64,000 nucleotides of DNA from Zanthoxylum bungeanum (Eukaryota; Streptophyta; Magnoliopsida; Sapindales; Rutaceae): contig SKCR01035576.1 in NCBI GenBank assembly GCA_019454045.1, forward strand, positions 1 to 64,000, given 5' to 3'. Position numbers and translations under genes: made by a program. Numbering within the stretch: position 1 is the first letter of the stretch; each line of letters starts with the position of its first letter. Positions 1 through 11,064 of the stretch are shown here, piece by piece. The notes beneath the pieces were generated by a model, which saw only the letters and a program-made list of their open reading frames with translations, searched no databases and was not told the origin of the DNA.

Positions 1-535
1 GAAAGTGATTGTGTGTGTTACTTGACATTAAAGCCAAATGGCTTTGAAATGAAAAACAAATGAAATTCATTTTGTATTTGATACAAAAAGCAAATGAAAA
101 ACCGTAGACACCAATTAAGGAATCACTTTTCATTTTCCCTCCTCTCTTCTCTCTTCTTCTCCTCTCCTCTCTTCACGCCATTCTCTGTTTTGGTTTCCTT
201 TGATGCCGAATTTTAACACAGAAAAATGGAGGGGAGCAAGTGAGTTTTGTGGCAAAACAAGAGTGCTAGCACACTCCGGGTTCAATGCGAAGGTGATAGG
301 GGAAGTAACCCATGAGCCGGGAATCCATTCGACGAAGTTTGGAGCTTCAAAGGTGGACCAAAACCGAAACTGCAGGAGCTGTGACAGTGGACTGCTCACG
401 CCCAAACAGTGTGAGTTTTTCAGTTTTTTGCCCGTATCGCTCAACCGCTCGATGTAAGTATTCCGCACTTCCGTCGTTGTATCACTTGATATTCATGCTT
501 GAGTTTTGATCTTGGGACCTTGAAAAAACTCCTAA
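1..535 (+). repeat. 5' LTR of copia A, 3' part only
   Basis: Matches 7938-8479 with scattered substitutions and short indels. It contains a pyrimidine-rich CTCTTCTCCTC tract near 140-175, a donor-like GTAAGT at 454, and ends in ACTCCTAA where the 3' LTR has ACTCCTACA. The donor-like site is 81 bases from the LTR end, as in every other LTR of this family here. Confidence 0.9.
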
Positions 536-549
536 ATGGCATCATGAGC
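536..549 (+). other. Primer-binding site of copia A (degraded)
   Basis: ATGGCATCATGAGC directly follows the 5' LTR. The canonical plant initiator tRNA-Met site is TGGTATCAGAGC, so two positions have changed. Confidence 0.65.
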
Positions 550-3540
550 TTAGGTTAAAAGCATGAAAAAGTTAGGGATAAAATTTGGGCAAACTTGATT
601 GTGAGCATGATAAATGAAATTGGATGGATTTGTATGCTTAATTGTGTTTTGAATTGAAGATTGATTAGGTCAATTTGAAGAAAACTTGATTGGATCATAT
701 TTTCCCCAAATTCCCTCCTTGGCCGAATATGATATATGTTTTAATGTCTTGGGATTTTTGATTTTTGACAATTGGAAGTGTTGGAAATCATTAGGATGAT
801 GATTTAACGTCGATTGCGGAATCAATGGATTGAATTCGATTTGGACGAAAAATCCCCAAATTGCCAAGTATGTCATGAAACTTTAAATTGGGGAAAAATG
901 AAATTGAGCATGCAATTATGAAATTGGATGATTAAGTATGCTTAATACATGTTTAATTGATGATTGGTTTGATCAATTTGATTAAAATTGTTTAGAATAA
1001 ATTTCCCCAATTTTGAAAGTATGTCATGAAACTGAAATCGGGTAAAATGAAATTGAGCATGCAATTATGAAATTGGATGATTAAGTATGCTTAATACATG
1101 TTTAATTGATGATTGGTTTGATCAATTTGATTAAATATTGTTTAGAACAAATTTCCCCAATTTTGAAAGTATGTCATGAAACTTGAAAGGGTAAAATGAA
1201 ATTGAGCATGCAATTATGAAATTGGATGATTAAGTATGCTTAATACATGTTTAATTGATGATTGGTTGGATCAATTGATTAAATTTTGTTTAGAACAAAT
1301 TTCCCCAATTTTGATGTGTTGGCCGAATAGGAATATGCCCTAAATCTTGGTAATTTTGTTTCGTTGATCATTGGATGACTTGAAACGATTGAGGTATGTT
1401 GATTTGATGTCGAATTGTTTTTAATTGGATTGAAACAAATCAGACATGTAATTAACCTTATTGCCAAGAATAAAGTAAAGCATGTAATGAGTTTGATTTT
1501 AATCTTGACGTGTTGGACATGTGATGATGAAATTGAGCATGATTAATTAGCCTAATTTGTGTTTTGGAAATAATAGTTTAGGTGATTAATCATGATATAC
1601 ACTTTAGGTAATTAAATTGCGAGATTGGATTTGTGTAATTTAATTAATAGGGCTAATTTGGGAAATTGAGCTTGAATTGTTGTAAATGGGCTTATTGGGC
1701 TTTGTTGTACAAAGTTTGGTTTAGGCAATTGGTTGGATCCAATTAGGCCCAAAACCGCTACCATAAAGCCCAAATGCGACTTATGGACCTTTAAAGTTTA
1801 ATTGGGCCTAATGGGCCAAGATTGATTTCTAGGCTTATGGGGTAACTCCCGGATTGGATTTTGGTTATTCGGTTTGACACGAATTGACCAAAAGTCCACG
1901 CCTTAAGAAATTATTAAAAGCCCATTAGACTTTAATTAAATTAATATGGATATTCATCGGGCTTTGAGACCCGAAACGATTAAATTTGGAATTTAAGTCG
2001 TAAGGTTCGTAAATAAAGTGTAGATTTAATTTGGAATTAAATAATTGGATTAGTATTAAATACATATTAAATTAGATTTAATTATGTAGTTTAATTTAAT
2101 TCGAGAATTCGTACTTTAAGTACTTATTCGCAAAAACGAGTTTGACTCGAACAAAATCAAATCGTTGTTTGAACATTGGATGATCACTAATTATCAGATT
2201 AATTAATTGGATTAGATTGATTGATAACATGCTGAGTGAATACATGGTTGCGATGCATGAATAATGTATATCGGGGATATTAGTCGGGTGGGACAATTTT
2301 GGAAATTGTAATAAATTTGATTTATAAATTGGACCTGCGTGTCCAGCCTTATCACCTTTATACTCTTTGTATTCTCTTCTCACCTATTCCCCTCAATGTA
2401 AATGAGGTTTCTTTAGAAGTGTAGTGTAACGGGTAGAAGTAAATACAAGTGCTAGCTTTGGAGAGAGAAATGAGAGATTTGATATAGGATCAATGTAAAG
2501 TATCCATCCGCATATCATTATTATTTTATTTCATATCGCTTTATTATGTTTTAGAATTCATGTTTAAGGGTGTATGATGATGAGACCTTAACAAAGATAA
2601 TAAATTGGTAGCCAATTTGCACGTGAAAAATCCCTCAATCTATATTAAGCGATATCCTTCCATTGAATGATTCTTGTTCAAGATCCAATTGGCATTGGTT
2701 TGTTGGCCAAAGTAAAGACCTTGTCAATTATGGATGTACTTGAATCATGAGGGTTTTGTTCCACATCGGTGTCTTGTCCAAGTTGTGATTTGTTGGCCAA
2801 AGTCCAGATCACTTCTTGTCCAATGACATTGATTACGAAACTTTCCTTGTCAATGGGTCCCGCTTAACTGGAATCATTAGGTTTGTTGTGCCAAAGCCAA
2901 GGCCTAGATGATTCGGAGGATAAGGTTAGGAAAATGTATTAGATACATTGGCATAAGTAATATGTTTAGGACTTGGATGTCCACCTGACCGGATCTGGGA
3001 ATTGGATTGGATCCAATTGATCTCTGAGATCTACCTGGTAAATAGCATACAGCTTGTTGGCCAAAGTCAAGGTTGTATGTTATTTAACAGGATCCTAGCC
3101 CACTAGGAAACACGGTTTCCCGAGTACTCCACAGAGGGTTAGAGGCTCGACGAAAAATAGTGGGAGGCAAGTATTGAATTTGCAACATTCGTTCAATTAC
3201 TCGCTAACACGCTCATTTATATTTTTCTCGTCACATTAATCAAAAGTATTAGTTGGACTAATATTTTTATGTTGTTTTAATAAACAGTTGGACTGTATTA
3301 TAGTTGATTATATATAATTGGATTATATTAATCAATATATTTGAATTAATTAATTTCAGTTTACAGTTGATTTTATAATTGGATTATAGTAATCAATGTA
3401 TTGAGGTTAATTAATTTGGATTATATTTGATTATATAGTTGGACTATTATAATCATTATAATAAATAGTACCACTAATCGTTGATTAAATAGTTGGACTA
3501 TTGTAATCAAGATAAAATTGAAAAGTTGGATATTTAAAAT
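550..3540 (+). other. Non-coding leader of copia A
   Basis: No long open frame. Contains a 149 bp array (900-1346), TGGGCC/GGGCTT words (about 1680-1830), many inverted repeats with three-base spacers (1980-1996, 2024-2042, 2066-2082, 2933-2949), four copies of a TTGTTGGCCAAAGTCAAG core (2700, 2790, about 2883, 3054), a conserved block ending CCCGAGTACTCCACAGAGGG (about 3119), and AT-rich inverted repeats before the coding relic. The same order occurs in the leaders of B, C and D, so it is a conserved part of the family. Confidence 0.75.
900..1346 (+). repeat. Tandem repeat, three copies of about 149 bp
   Basis: Units start at 900, 1049 and 1198 with GAAATTGAGCATGCAATTAT and end in AAATTTCCCCAATTTTG. 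The unit resembles a single stretch near 600-720 and occurs once in the leaders of B, C and D, so it expanded in this copy. Confidence 0.9.
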
Positions 3541-6380
3541 ATAATCTTGGATTAAAGTATTTTAAATGATTTAATTTTCAAATTGGGATAATTTTCAAGA
3601 TGGTCTTGGAAATTAATAAGTTATTTTATTTGATAAAATAATGAATTATGCCTAAAGCCCGGAGTTAAGCGAATAAGTGGAATATGAAATTTGGAATATT
3701 CATATAATGATAACTTTAGCGCTTAATCCATTATACTTGTCGAGTAGACTCCATAATTTCTGAATCAGAATTAAGGATTAGGTCTTCTAGGAAGATAATA
3801 GGAATATCCTAAGAAGGAATGAAGACGAGCATGCTCTTACTTCAAATATATTTGTCATAATTATGTTCACAACTAGTATTAAAAGGATTTTAAATACTTA
3901 GTGTGATACATAAATATGTACTGTTGTGCAGAATCTGCTTTAAGCAGGATACTGACTTCAGATGAGATTACTCTACGAATTGAAAACGGGACGATAGTCG
4001 CTGTTTTAACCGTAGATACCTAATTTTAGGAATTACCCTGGGTATGTACTTAAATTAGGGAACTGTTAAAATGTAACTAGTTTGACTAGAAAACATTGTC
4101 TTTATATCAGTGTATAACCCGCTGCGGGTGTACCTTTATATTCTAGAACACTAAAGTGTTTTATTATATAAAGATGATATTGAGATAAACACATTAGATG
4201 TGAATAACAGAATTATATTTTGAATATAAATAATATCTCAAATACATAACATGACAAATAAATAGCTCAAACTGATTTGATCAATTAAGAAACTAATTGT
4301 GGCATTGTTGTCTGGGACACAATCAAACAAGACTCTTATATCCACACTTTCGAAGAGTGGGTACTTGGACTGTTTTGATTCTATTCAAATAAAGTCTACG
4401 AATCTAGTTTATTGTGCAAAGTGCTTAAAACACCTTACTCGGTAAAAGTAAAAATGCCACCGATCTGTTAGCCCTAGTTCATAGTGAAGCAAGTGGGCCC
4501 GTGTCTAGCTAGGCTAGAGGTGGATATGAATATTACGTGACCTATACGGATGTGCATCGCGTAATGGTTGTGTGTTTCTTTGAAGAACACAAATCGAAAA
4601 CTTTTATAGTTTCGACACGGAATAGACAAACAGATCGGTTATAGTATTACACCATCACGGTAAGACCGTAATGAAAATACTTAAGCAGTAAGTTTCTCGT
4701 ATACTTGAAAGAGTATAGTATTCTTTCAATGAGGACTCCTCTCGGAACACGTCATTTTGACGGTGTGTCTGAACAGGATTAACCGAATTTTGTTAGACAT
4801 AATAAGGTTAATCACGAGTCGCTTTGAGCTACCATTCCTTCAACGGATAAGCTTTTTAACAGTGCAAGAACTTATTTTGAATAAGGTTCCATAATAATCT
4901 GTTTGACAGATATCATATTAGATATGAACGGGAAAGAACCGGGTTTCTCATTCCTGACTATTTGGGTATGCTTGGCATATGTTTGGATGATACCAAACTA
5001 AAACCCAAATATGATAAGTGCCAATTGTAGGTCATCCTAGGGATACCATAAGTTTTGTACTTAACACCTCACTAGAGAACAATTAGATTGTTGCTCACCA
5101 TGCGGTTTTCCTAAGAGGAATACCGATATGCAGTGGTAAGTGGGAGGATAGTATAACTCGATGAAAATCAGAGTAATATTGTTCTAGGCACTGAATCTTA
5201 ATGGAACATATATAGTTCATCAAGGGATGAAACTATACCATTAATCTTCGAATACACGAGAACAAAGGAAGTGATACGAGGTATCGACTCCCTATTATGA
5301 CAAAGTGTCATGAGTCCGAAATGGATTCCATGTATATCAACAAGTTTGGATACTAGTTGATGTACCACAAGGCATTGTGCCTATTGGTACTATAAGTCTT
5401 CAAGGAAGACGTACATGGATGGCAATATACCAACGTATAAAGCTAGGCTTTTAACGGAAAGGTATCGTTATCGACATTGTGTTGATTACGATTCAACCTT
5501 TTACCTATTGCCACGGTAGATCCATTTGGATGATGCTTGCTGACGCGAGCATAAGTTCCTGGAATTATCATTTTGATGTAATCATAATGGTGTATGATTT
5601 AATTCAAAATGAAAAATGATTCTTGTGTAAATAAGAGGGTTAGTGGGAGCGCACTGACAGTGGCTGTCCTATAAAATAATGATAATACGTCATTTCTTGG
5701 AAATGATATTCCCATAAAATAAATGTCGGGAAAGCTTGGCTTTCGAAATACTCTCCGTGGAACCGTACATTGAAAAATGCCAAAACCTGGTGTATCATAC
5801 GCTTTGAGCATATGGATTCACAAACAGGCTAATCCGAGTGACAGTCACTGGATTGATGTTAGGAACGTCCGTTAGTATCTTAGAGAACTAAAGATGCTGT
5901 CTTAATCTAGGAGAAGGAGAACTTGAAGTGACTGGGATCACTGTAGCAAGTTCCTATAACCGATAAAGACGACTAAAAGTCTCTAACGGTACTATACAGT
6001 TTGAATAACGGTGCAGTGAGCTGGAAATCTTCCAAGCAGATACTGTTACAAAATAAACAACACATGCGGGTTAATTGCAGCAGCTGAGGCAGCAATAGAA
6101 GTCATTTGGGTCGATACATATCTAATTAGATTAGATATAGTTCTGTTAGCAGCTGAGCTAGGCATCAGCACGGCTAAAGAATTAATGGTCTCATCAACGA
6201 TCCAGATATATACTTCTATATCATCTGATTCGTTCGGATCATACATCGTGGCGATGTGATGATCGTATAAATCGCGTTAAATGATAATCAAACAAATCCG
6301 CTGACGAAAACCTTTCCTCAGCAATTTGAGCGAACCGTACATAGTTCGGGTGTAGGACACTTGAGTGACTCGCTACGTGC
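3541..6380 (+). pseudogene. Decayed gag-pol of copia A
   Basis: Collinear with the copia D coding region but broken in every frame. Recognisable segments are a gag trace (about 3540-3840), protease start (about 3840-3990), the integrase zinc region (about 4310-4450), the integrase core (about 4480-4960), RT (about 5280-5700) and RNase H (about 5900-6350). No segment has a usable open frame. It shares specific derived changes with element C, for instance an AACACATTAGATGTGAATAA stretch (about 4188-4207) replacing the D sequence, and an altered RNase H stretch around 5990-6010. It cannot encode a protein; any mobility would need proteins from a relative such as D. Confidence 0.75.
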
Positions 6381-6392
6381 CAAGTGGGAGAT
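6381..6392 (+). other. Polypurine tract of copia A
   Basis: CAAGTGGGAGAT directly before the 3' LTR start TGTTGGACAA; the same tract precedes the 3' LTRs of B, C and D. Confidence 0.8.
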
Positions 6393-8479
6393 TGTTGGAC
6401 AAAATGACCCATAGCGTCACTATTTGCACAGATCATTGTGTTGTTGTAGCAAATTAACTATGTAATAAGGAAATTGCACTCTCATCATTTGTGATTAGAT
6501 CACCATAGATATATAAATGAAGAGAGGTCCCTATGATTAGTTCCTGGATTGAGATGATATGAGACAGTATCAGTCCACGAAGGATTAATCATTAAATATC
6601 CATAGCCGTAGTATTATCGAGACTGGACATCGATAATGCGGAATAGGCTAGTATTGCACTTGTGTACGTTGTGAGGGCACAACGGCATAGTTCTCATATA
6701 TATAAGTATCGGATACTTATGCAAGTGCGATAGGAGGTCGTGTTCCCCGATGGTACGGGAAACAGCTTCGCTCTGGATAGACCCCTCGGAATCCCATTGG
6801 TATTATGACTATGTGTCTATGGGAGGCCGAAATCAAGGTAGGTGTTGTATAGTCTTAACCTGAGACTTGCATCGCTAATACTTACGATAATCGATAAACT
6901 TTGGTCTTGGTGGTAGGGGGCTTTGACCGGTTCTGTGTACACCACTTCTAGGTTTATCAGAGAGTCGTAGAGTATTGGGTGTGATGTCAAGACGGAAGTG
7001 TCACTTCAGTCATATTGGAGATGATGTCACGCAGGATACGGTACTAGCGCTCTTGAGTGTTGCGCAACCAATCGGGATATTGTGACCAGGTCATGTATAT
7101 CCGATTATAGAGACTATGTTGCCAGACATCCGATATGTGCTTCGGACGGGGGTAGACACTTATCCAGCCCCAGCCCTAGCACGTGATTATCCGATACTGG
7201 GCCGATACGCACGATACGCACAATACTACGGTATACTACACTTGATATAGATCCTTATTCCTGTAAGGATGTTTCCGGAGAATTGGATAGACATGATGCT
7301 TTACTAGAAGCCAACATTGTCTTGTAAATCGGTAAAACATAGTACGAGGTACTTACGTGTTCGGATAGTCCGACGACCGATTTGACTACCAACATATCCG
7401 GGGATCTCATGGGTCGCTTCCCAAAGATTCACCGATGACGTATGACTCGCACTTATATTAATCTGGGATTAATTAGATGAGAGAGAAAATTAATCTGGGA
7501 TTATTGCGGAGATATTTTATCTAGGATAAAATAACGATTAAAGAGAGAGAAACATTAATTTGGAATTAATCGAGGAATTAATATATTTGATATATTAATC
7601 GAAATTGGATTTCGACGCGGAATTAAAATTAGATTTTAATTCGGGCGAACGAATTAATTTAGAATTAATTCGTTAGCGACGTGAATAGTGATTTGGCTTG
7701 CGTAATCGTTTATTACGACGCAACGGAAAATTCGTTAATTTGGAATTAACGAACCCGAGCCCGAGATTTTACGAGCGCATTCATATTTAGAATTCGAGTG
7801 CGGCACGTCAAATCAAGCGTCAAATCGCTAGTCGCATCTAGCGTCACATCAAGCGTCAAATCATGTCACTTTGAGTGATGTGACAATTGATTGGATTGAT
7901 TGATGTTTGAAAAGTGATGTGATGTGACTTGTTGATTGAAAGTGATGTGTGTTGTACTTGACTTAAAGCCAAATGGCTTTGAAATGAAAAACAAATGAAA
8001 TTCATTTTGTATTTGATACAAAAAGCCAAATGAAAAACCGTATACACCAATTAAGAATCACTTTTCATTTTCCCTCCCTCTCTCCTCTTCTTCTCTTCTC
8101 CTCTCTTCACGCCATTTCTGTTTTGGTTTCCTTTGGACTGCCGAGTTTTAACACAGAAAAATGGAGGGAAAGCAAGTGAGTTTTGTGGCAAAACAAGAGT
8201 GCTAGCACACTCCGGGTTCAATGCGAAGGTGATAGGGAAGTTAACCCATGAGCCGGGAATCCATTCGACGAAGTTTGGAGCTTGCAAAGGTGGACCAAAA
8301 CTGAAACTGCAGTGAGCTGTTGACAGTGGACTGCTCACCGCCCAAACCAGTGAGTTTTTCAGTTTCGTTGCTTCCGTATCGCTCAACCGCTCGATGTAAG
8401 TATTCCGCACTTCCGTCGTTGTATTCACTTGATATTCATGCTTGAGTTTTGATCTTGGGACCTTGAAAAAACTCCTACA
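6393..8479 (+). repeat. 3' LTR of copia A
   Basis: About 2.09 kb, starting TGTTGGACAA and ending ACTCCTACA. TATA-like TATATATAA lies at 6697-6705, overlapped by an 8 bp hairpin (6702-6720). A dense block of inverted repeats with three-base spacers lies at 7457-7753. The pyrimidine tract is near 8070-8105 and the donor-like GTAAGT at 8396. If transcription starts near the TATA, U3 is only about 0.3 kb and most of the LTR is transcribed. Confidence 0.9.
7457..7753 (+). repeat. Array of inverted repeats with three-base spacers in the LTR
   Basis: At least nine perfect inverted repeats in 300 bases, each with a 3-base spacer: 7457-7473 (spacer TGG), 7491-7503 (TGG), 7513-7533 (TAG), 7554-7570 (TGG), 7577-7599 (TTG), 7599-7615 (TGG), 7620-7642 (TAG), 7648-7674 (TAG) and 7731-7753 (TGG). 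Arms are 5 to 12 bases. Equivalent arrays occur in the LTRs of B, C, D and the solo LTR. Confidence 0.9.
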
Positions 8480-11059
8480 GACTTATTATAGACAAATGTT
8501 ATCACCGCTTTATGGTTGATTTTATATGTTTTGACATAATTTAATCATGAACTAATTTAATTGAGTAATAATGACATTTTATATATATAAAAAGTAATTT
8601 CTAATTTGAAGTGTGGATATTCACTCAAATTATTATTTTATTTTACTAAATCTATTCTAGTGGATCGACCCCGGACTTACTGAGTTATTTTATTACTTCG
8701 ATAATCTTATACTTGATAGTAAAAAACCACTTTGTTAGTGTGTCCATCATACTTATATGGCTTTTAATAAAAGCACCAGAGAAAAATTATTAATTTATAT
8801 AAAAAAGGAAAATTTCTAAAAATGCCAAAAATATTAAGGTTATTTAAATTTAGTGTAAGCAGAAGGAAATTATCTTCCCATTTAATTCATCTATATGTAA
8901 AAATACATAAATATACATAGTAAAGTAATATTATTATAAGTTTGCCACTCAAAAAAAAACAAAATCAAAATCCAAAAAAAAAAAAAAAAAGAGGAGAAAA
9001 ATATTGGAGATTTTTTCTTCAACTTTAAATTTAAAAATTAAACTATCTCTCAAAATGTAAAATATTCAACAAAAAAATTACATATTATTGATTTATAAAT
9101 TATAAGTTTTAAAATAAGTACCATGATCAATATATTTTGAAGAAAAAAATAGATAAAAAAAGATTGTTACATTTATAAGTTGTTCCAAAAATTACTTGAC
9201 AGTTACTTTTAGATCCCAAGCCAGTTCTTCCATTTCCTCATAACTCACAAGAAATACATGTCCTTCAAGTCCTTGATTTCGCTGGATTACGTTTCATTAT
9301 AAATTTAGATTTGTTAAGGAATGGAAAATTAGAGGAGTTAACACAAGCATGCAAACGTTTCATAGAATGTGATTTTGAAAGCAATTGCAAGGTTTTTGAG
9401 CTACAAGCCTTGTTTCAATTTACTAACTTGACAATTCGTTTCCCACAAAAAAATAACACCTTGCCTAACCTAACAAGCTTTTACCGTATGTGTGGATGCT
9501 GCATGTGAAGATCGATATGATTGCGCTGTAAGAATATATATATATATATATATATTAAAAGACACTATTACATGTCTATATATAGGCTCATTCTCTTTTA
9601 GAAGAAATAAAATAATATAGAAATTTTTTTCATTCAATTAAGGTTAGACATATTAGAGAGTTTAAGGTCTACCAAAGTGAAAAAGAGTTTCCTCCATTTC
9701 CTAGTTCATAGTTCTTGATCCAAGGAGTGTCCCTTAATCAAAAAGTCATCTAGAATCATGGGAGAATGTTAGCTATTAGATCTATAAGTACACTAAGGCA
9801 GGGCTAATAAGTTATTAATGAAAGAGTATAACTCGACTTGGTTGTAATTCTCTTTTATTTTCACACATAATTCAGATTGACAGGTTTCTCTAAATCACTT
9901 TTAGTTTACAATGGTTTTTGTATGATTATTATAGTTTCATTATTGTATGTGAATTGTACATGATCTAGTGAATACACATATCCCGCCAACATGCGTATTT
10001 GGGGATTGTGCGGTAAGTTAACAAAATTATTTCAATCGATCATATTTATCCTTACCTGACGAGACCCACCCTATTGAAATCAAAGGTTTACTTTGTATTC
10101 AACAGTAGATGCATTCTTTAGCGGAGTGAAAGGAAACGTGGTCTAATTCACCAATGATACAGGATCGAATAGATTCTGTACGAGATGTCAAAATTTTGTT
10201 CGTTTGTAGATTGTGTCACAACTCTCTAATTTGAATTAGGTTTATCGTTGGCTGAACTACATTGATAATATTGACCCCAAAAAAGGTATGTACAACCAAT
10301 ATGTGCACAACCAACCATCATATTATAAAAATTGGATATGTTTGATCTATGGTCATTAGGTCATCCTAAAAAGATCTACTAAATTTGTTGAGTTGCATGA
10401 TCAAACAATCTTATAGCTTTTGATTCAAATCAAAACCTTCTTTCTTTATTCAAGATTCTCATAGCGCAGTGAATGTCTAATATAGTGAGATATTTATACT
10501 TTTTTCATATACGAAAATATGAAATTCAGACTTATGTGACAAGTTAAGGTCCTGAAAGGATCACTAATTGTTGGTACCTAATTTCAGCCTTACTTAATTG
10601 GCCATATGTCGACCCTATCAATGAATCTTCCTCAATAAGTTTCTTGAGTAGAATTGTGCTGGACAGAGATAGGTCCATTTAGAATAACGACACTTGTCTA
10701 GGTACTATTAAATGTTTAATCCTGTTAGACAGGAGAATTGATCTTGGAGTGACGTCACTCCAAGATCAATTTCACTTCGAAATTCTGAAGTGACGTCACT
10801 CCGAGATCAATTCACTATGAGAATGACTCATTACGAAGTAAGAACACTCAGAAATCTGTTCATTTCAGAGTTTGACTAACTCCAAAGTGAACTTACTCCG
10901 AAATCAATGAACTAAACAAGGAAAAGAATTAGATTATTCTAACATATATCAGCATTCTGGAGTGCATGAGGTCATACACAATACTCCAAAATCAATGGGT
11001 TTAATGGAAAGCCACTTAACTAAACATGCAAGCTTAGTTTAATATGCTTAATACCATGT
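8480..11059. other. AT-rich spacer with decayed repeat sequence
   Basis: No gene recognised. It has a poly-A run at 8974-8990, a TA microsatellite at 9533-9555, and a phrase near 8660 (GTGGATCGACCCCGGACTTA) of the kind seen near the ends of plant Athila/Tat gypsy LTRs. At about 10349-10400 a broken frame reads LWSLGHPKK, reminiscent of a copia pre-integrase region. A long perfect palindrome lies at 10736-10771. A 65-codon open frame at 9311-9508 resembles nothing I know. Confidence 0.5.
10736..10771. repeat. Perfect 36 bp palindrome centred on TGACGTCA
   Basis: From AATTGATC at the left to GATCAATT at the right every base pairs, with centre GTGACGTCAC at 10749-10758. A second GTGACGTCACTCC lies at 10790-10802. 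The words ACTCC(A/G)A(A/G)ATCAAT recur near 10757, 10798, 10895 and 10983. TGACGTCA is the classic palindromic bZIP site; function here is unknown. Confidence 0.9.
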
Positions 11060-11064
11060 GTAAT
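11060..11064. repeat. Target-site duplication of copia B, left
   Basis: GTAAT, identical to 21013-21017 on the other side of the element. Confidence 0.85.

Larger units (their letters stand above)
454..3287 (+). other. Candidate leader intron of copia A
   Basis: Donor-like GAT|GTAAGT at 454 in the LTR and acceptor-like AACAG ending at 3287, about 30 bases after a branch-point-like GGACTAAT. Sites in the same relative positions occur in B, C and D. Splicing would remove the primer-binding site from mRNA but not from genomic RNA. This is inferred from site conservation only. Confidence 0.4.
1..8479 (+). mobile_element. Ty1/copia element A (5' end outside window)
   Basis: LTR retrotransposon with the order 5' LTR (partial), primer-binding site, long leader, decayed coding region, PPT, 3' LTR. 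The first 535 bases match the last ~540 bases of the 3' LTR (7938-8479). The coding part is recognisable only by alignment with copies B and D lower in the window. The left target-site copy lies outside, so the insertion site cannot be checked; the five bases after the 3' LTR are GACTT. It shares derived coding lesions with element C and looks non-autonomous. Confidence 0.9.

Noticed and set aside
8560..8770. Athila/Tat LTR end.
   Set aside because: Only one short phrase is suggestive; no boundaries or coding sequence could be tied to it.
9311..9508. Small gene of 65 codons.
   Set aside because: No recognisable motif, no splice or promoter context, and it lies in decayed AT-rich spacer; treated as a chance open frame.
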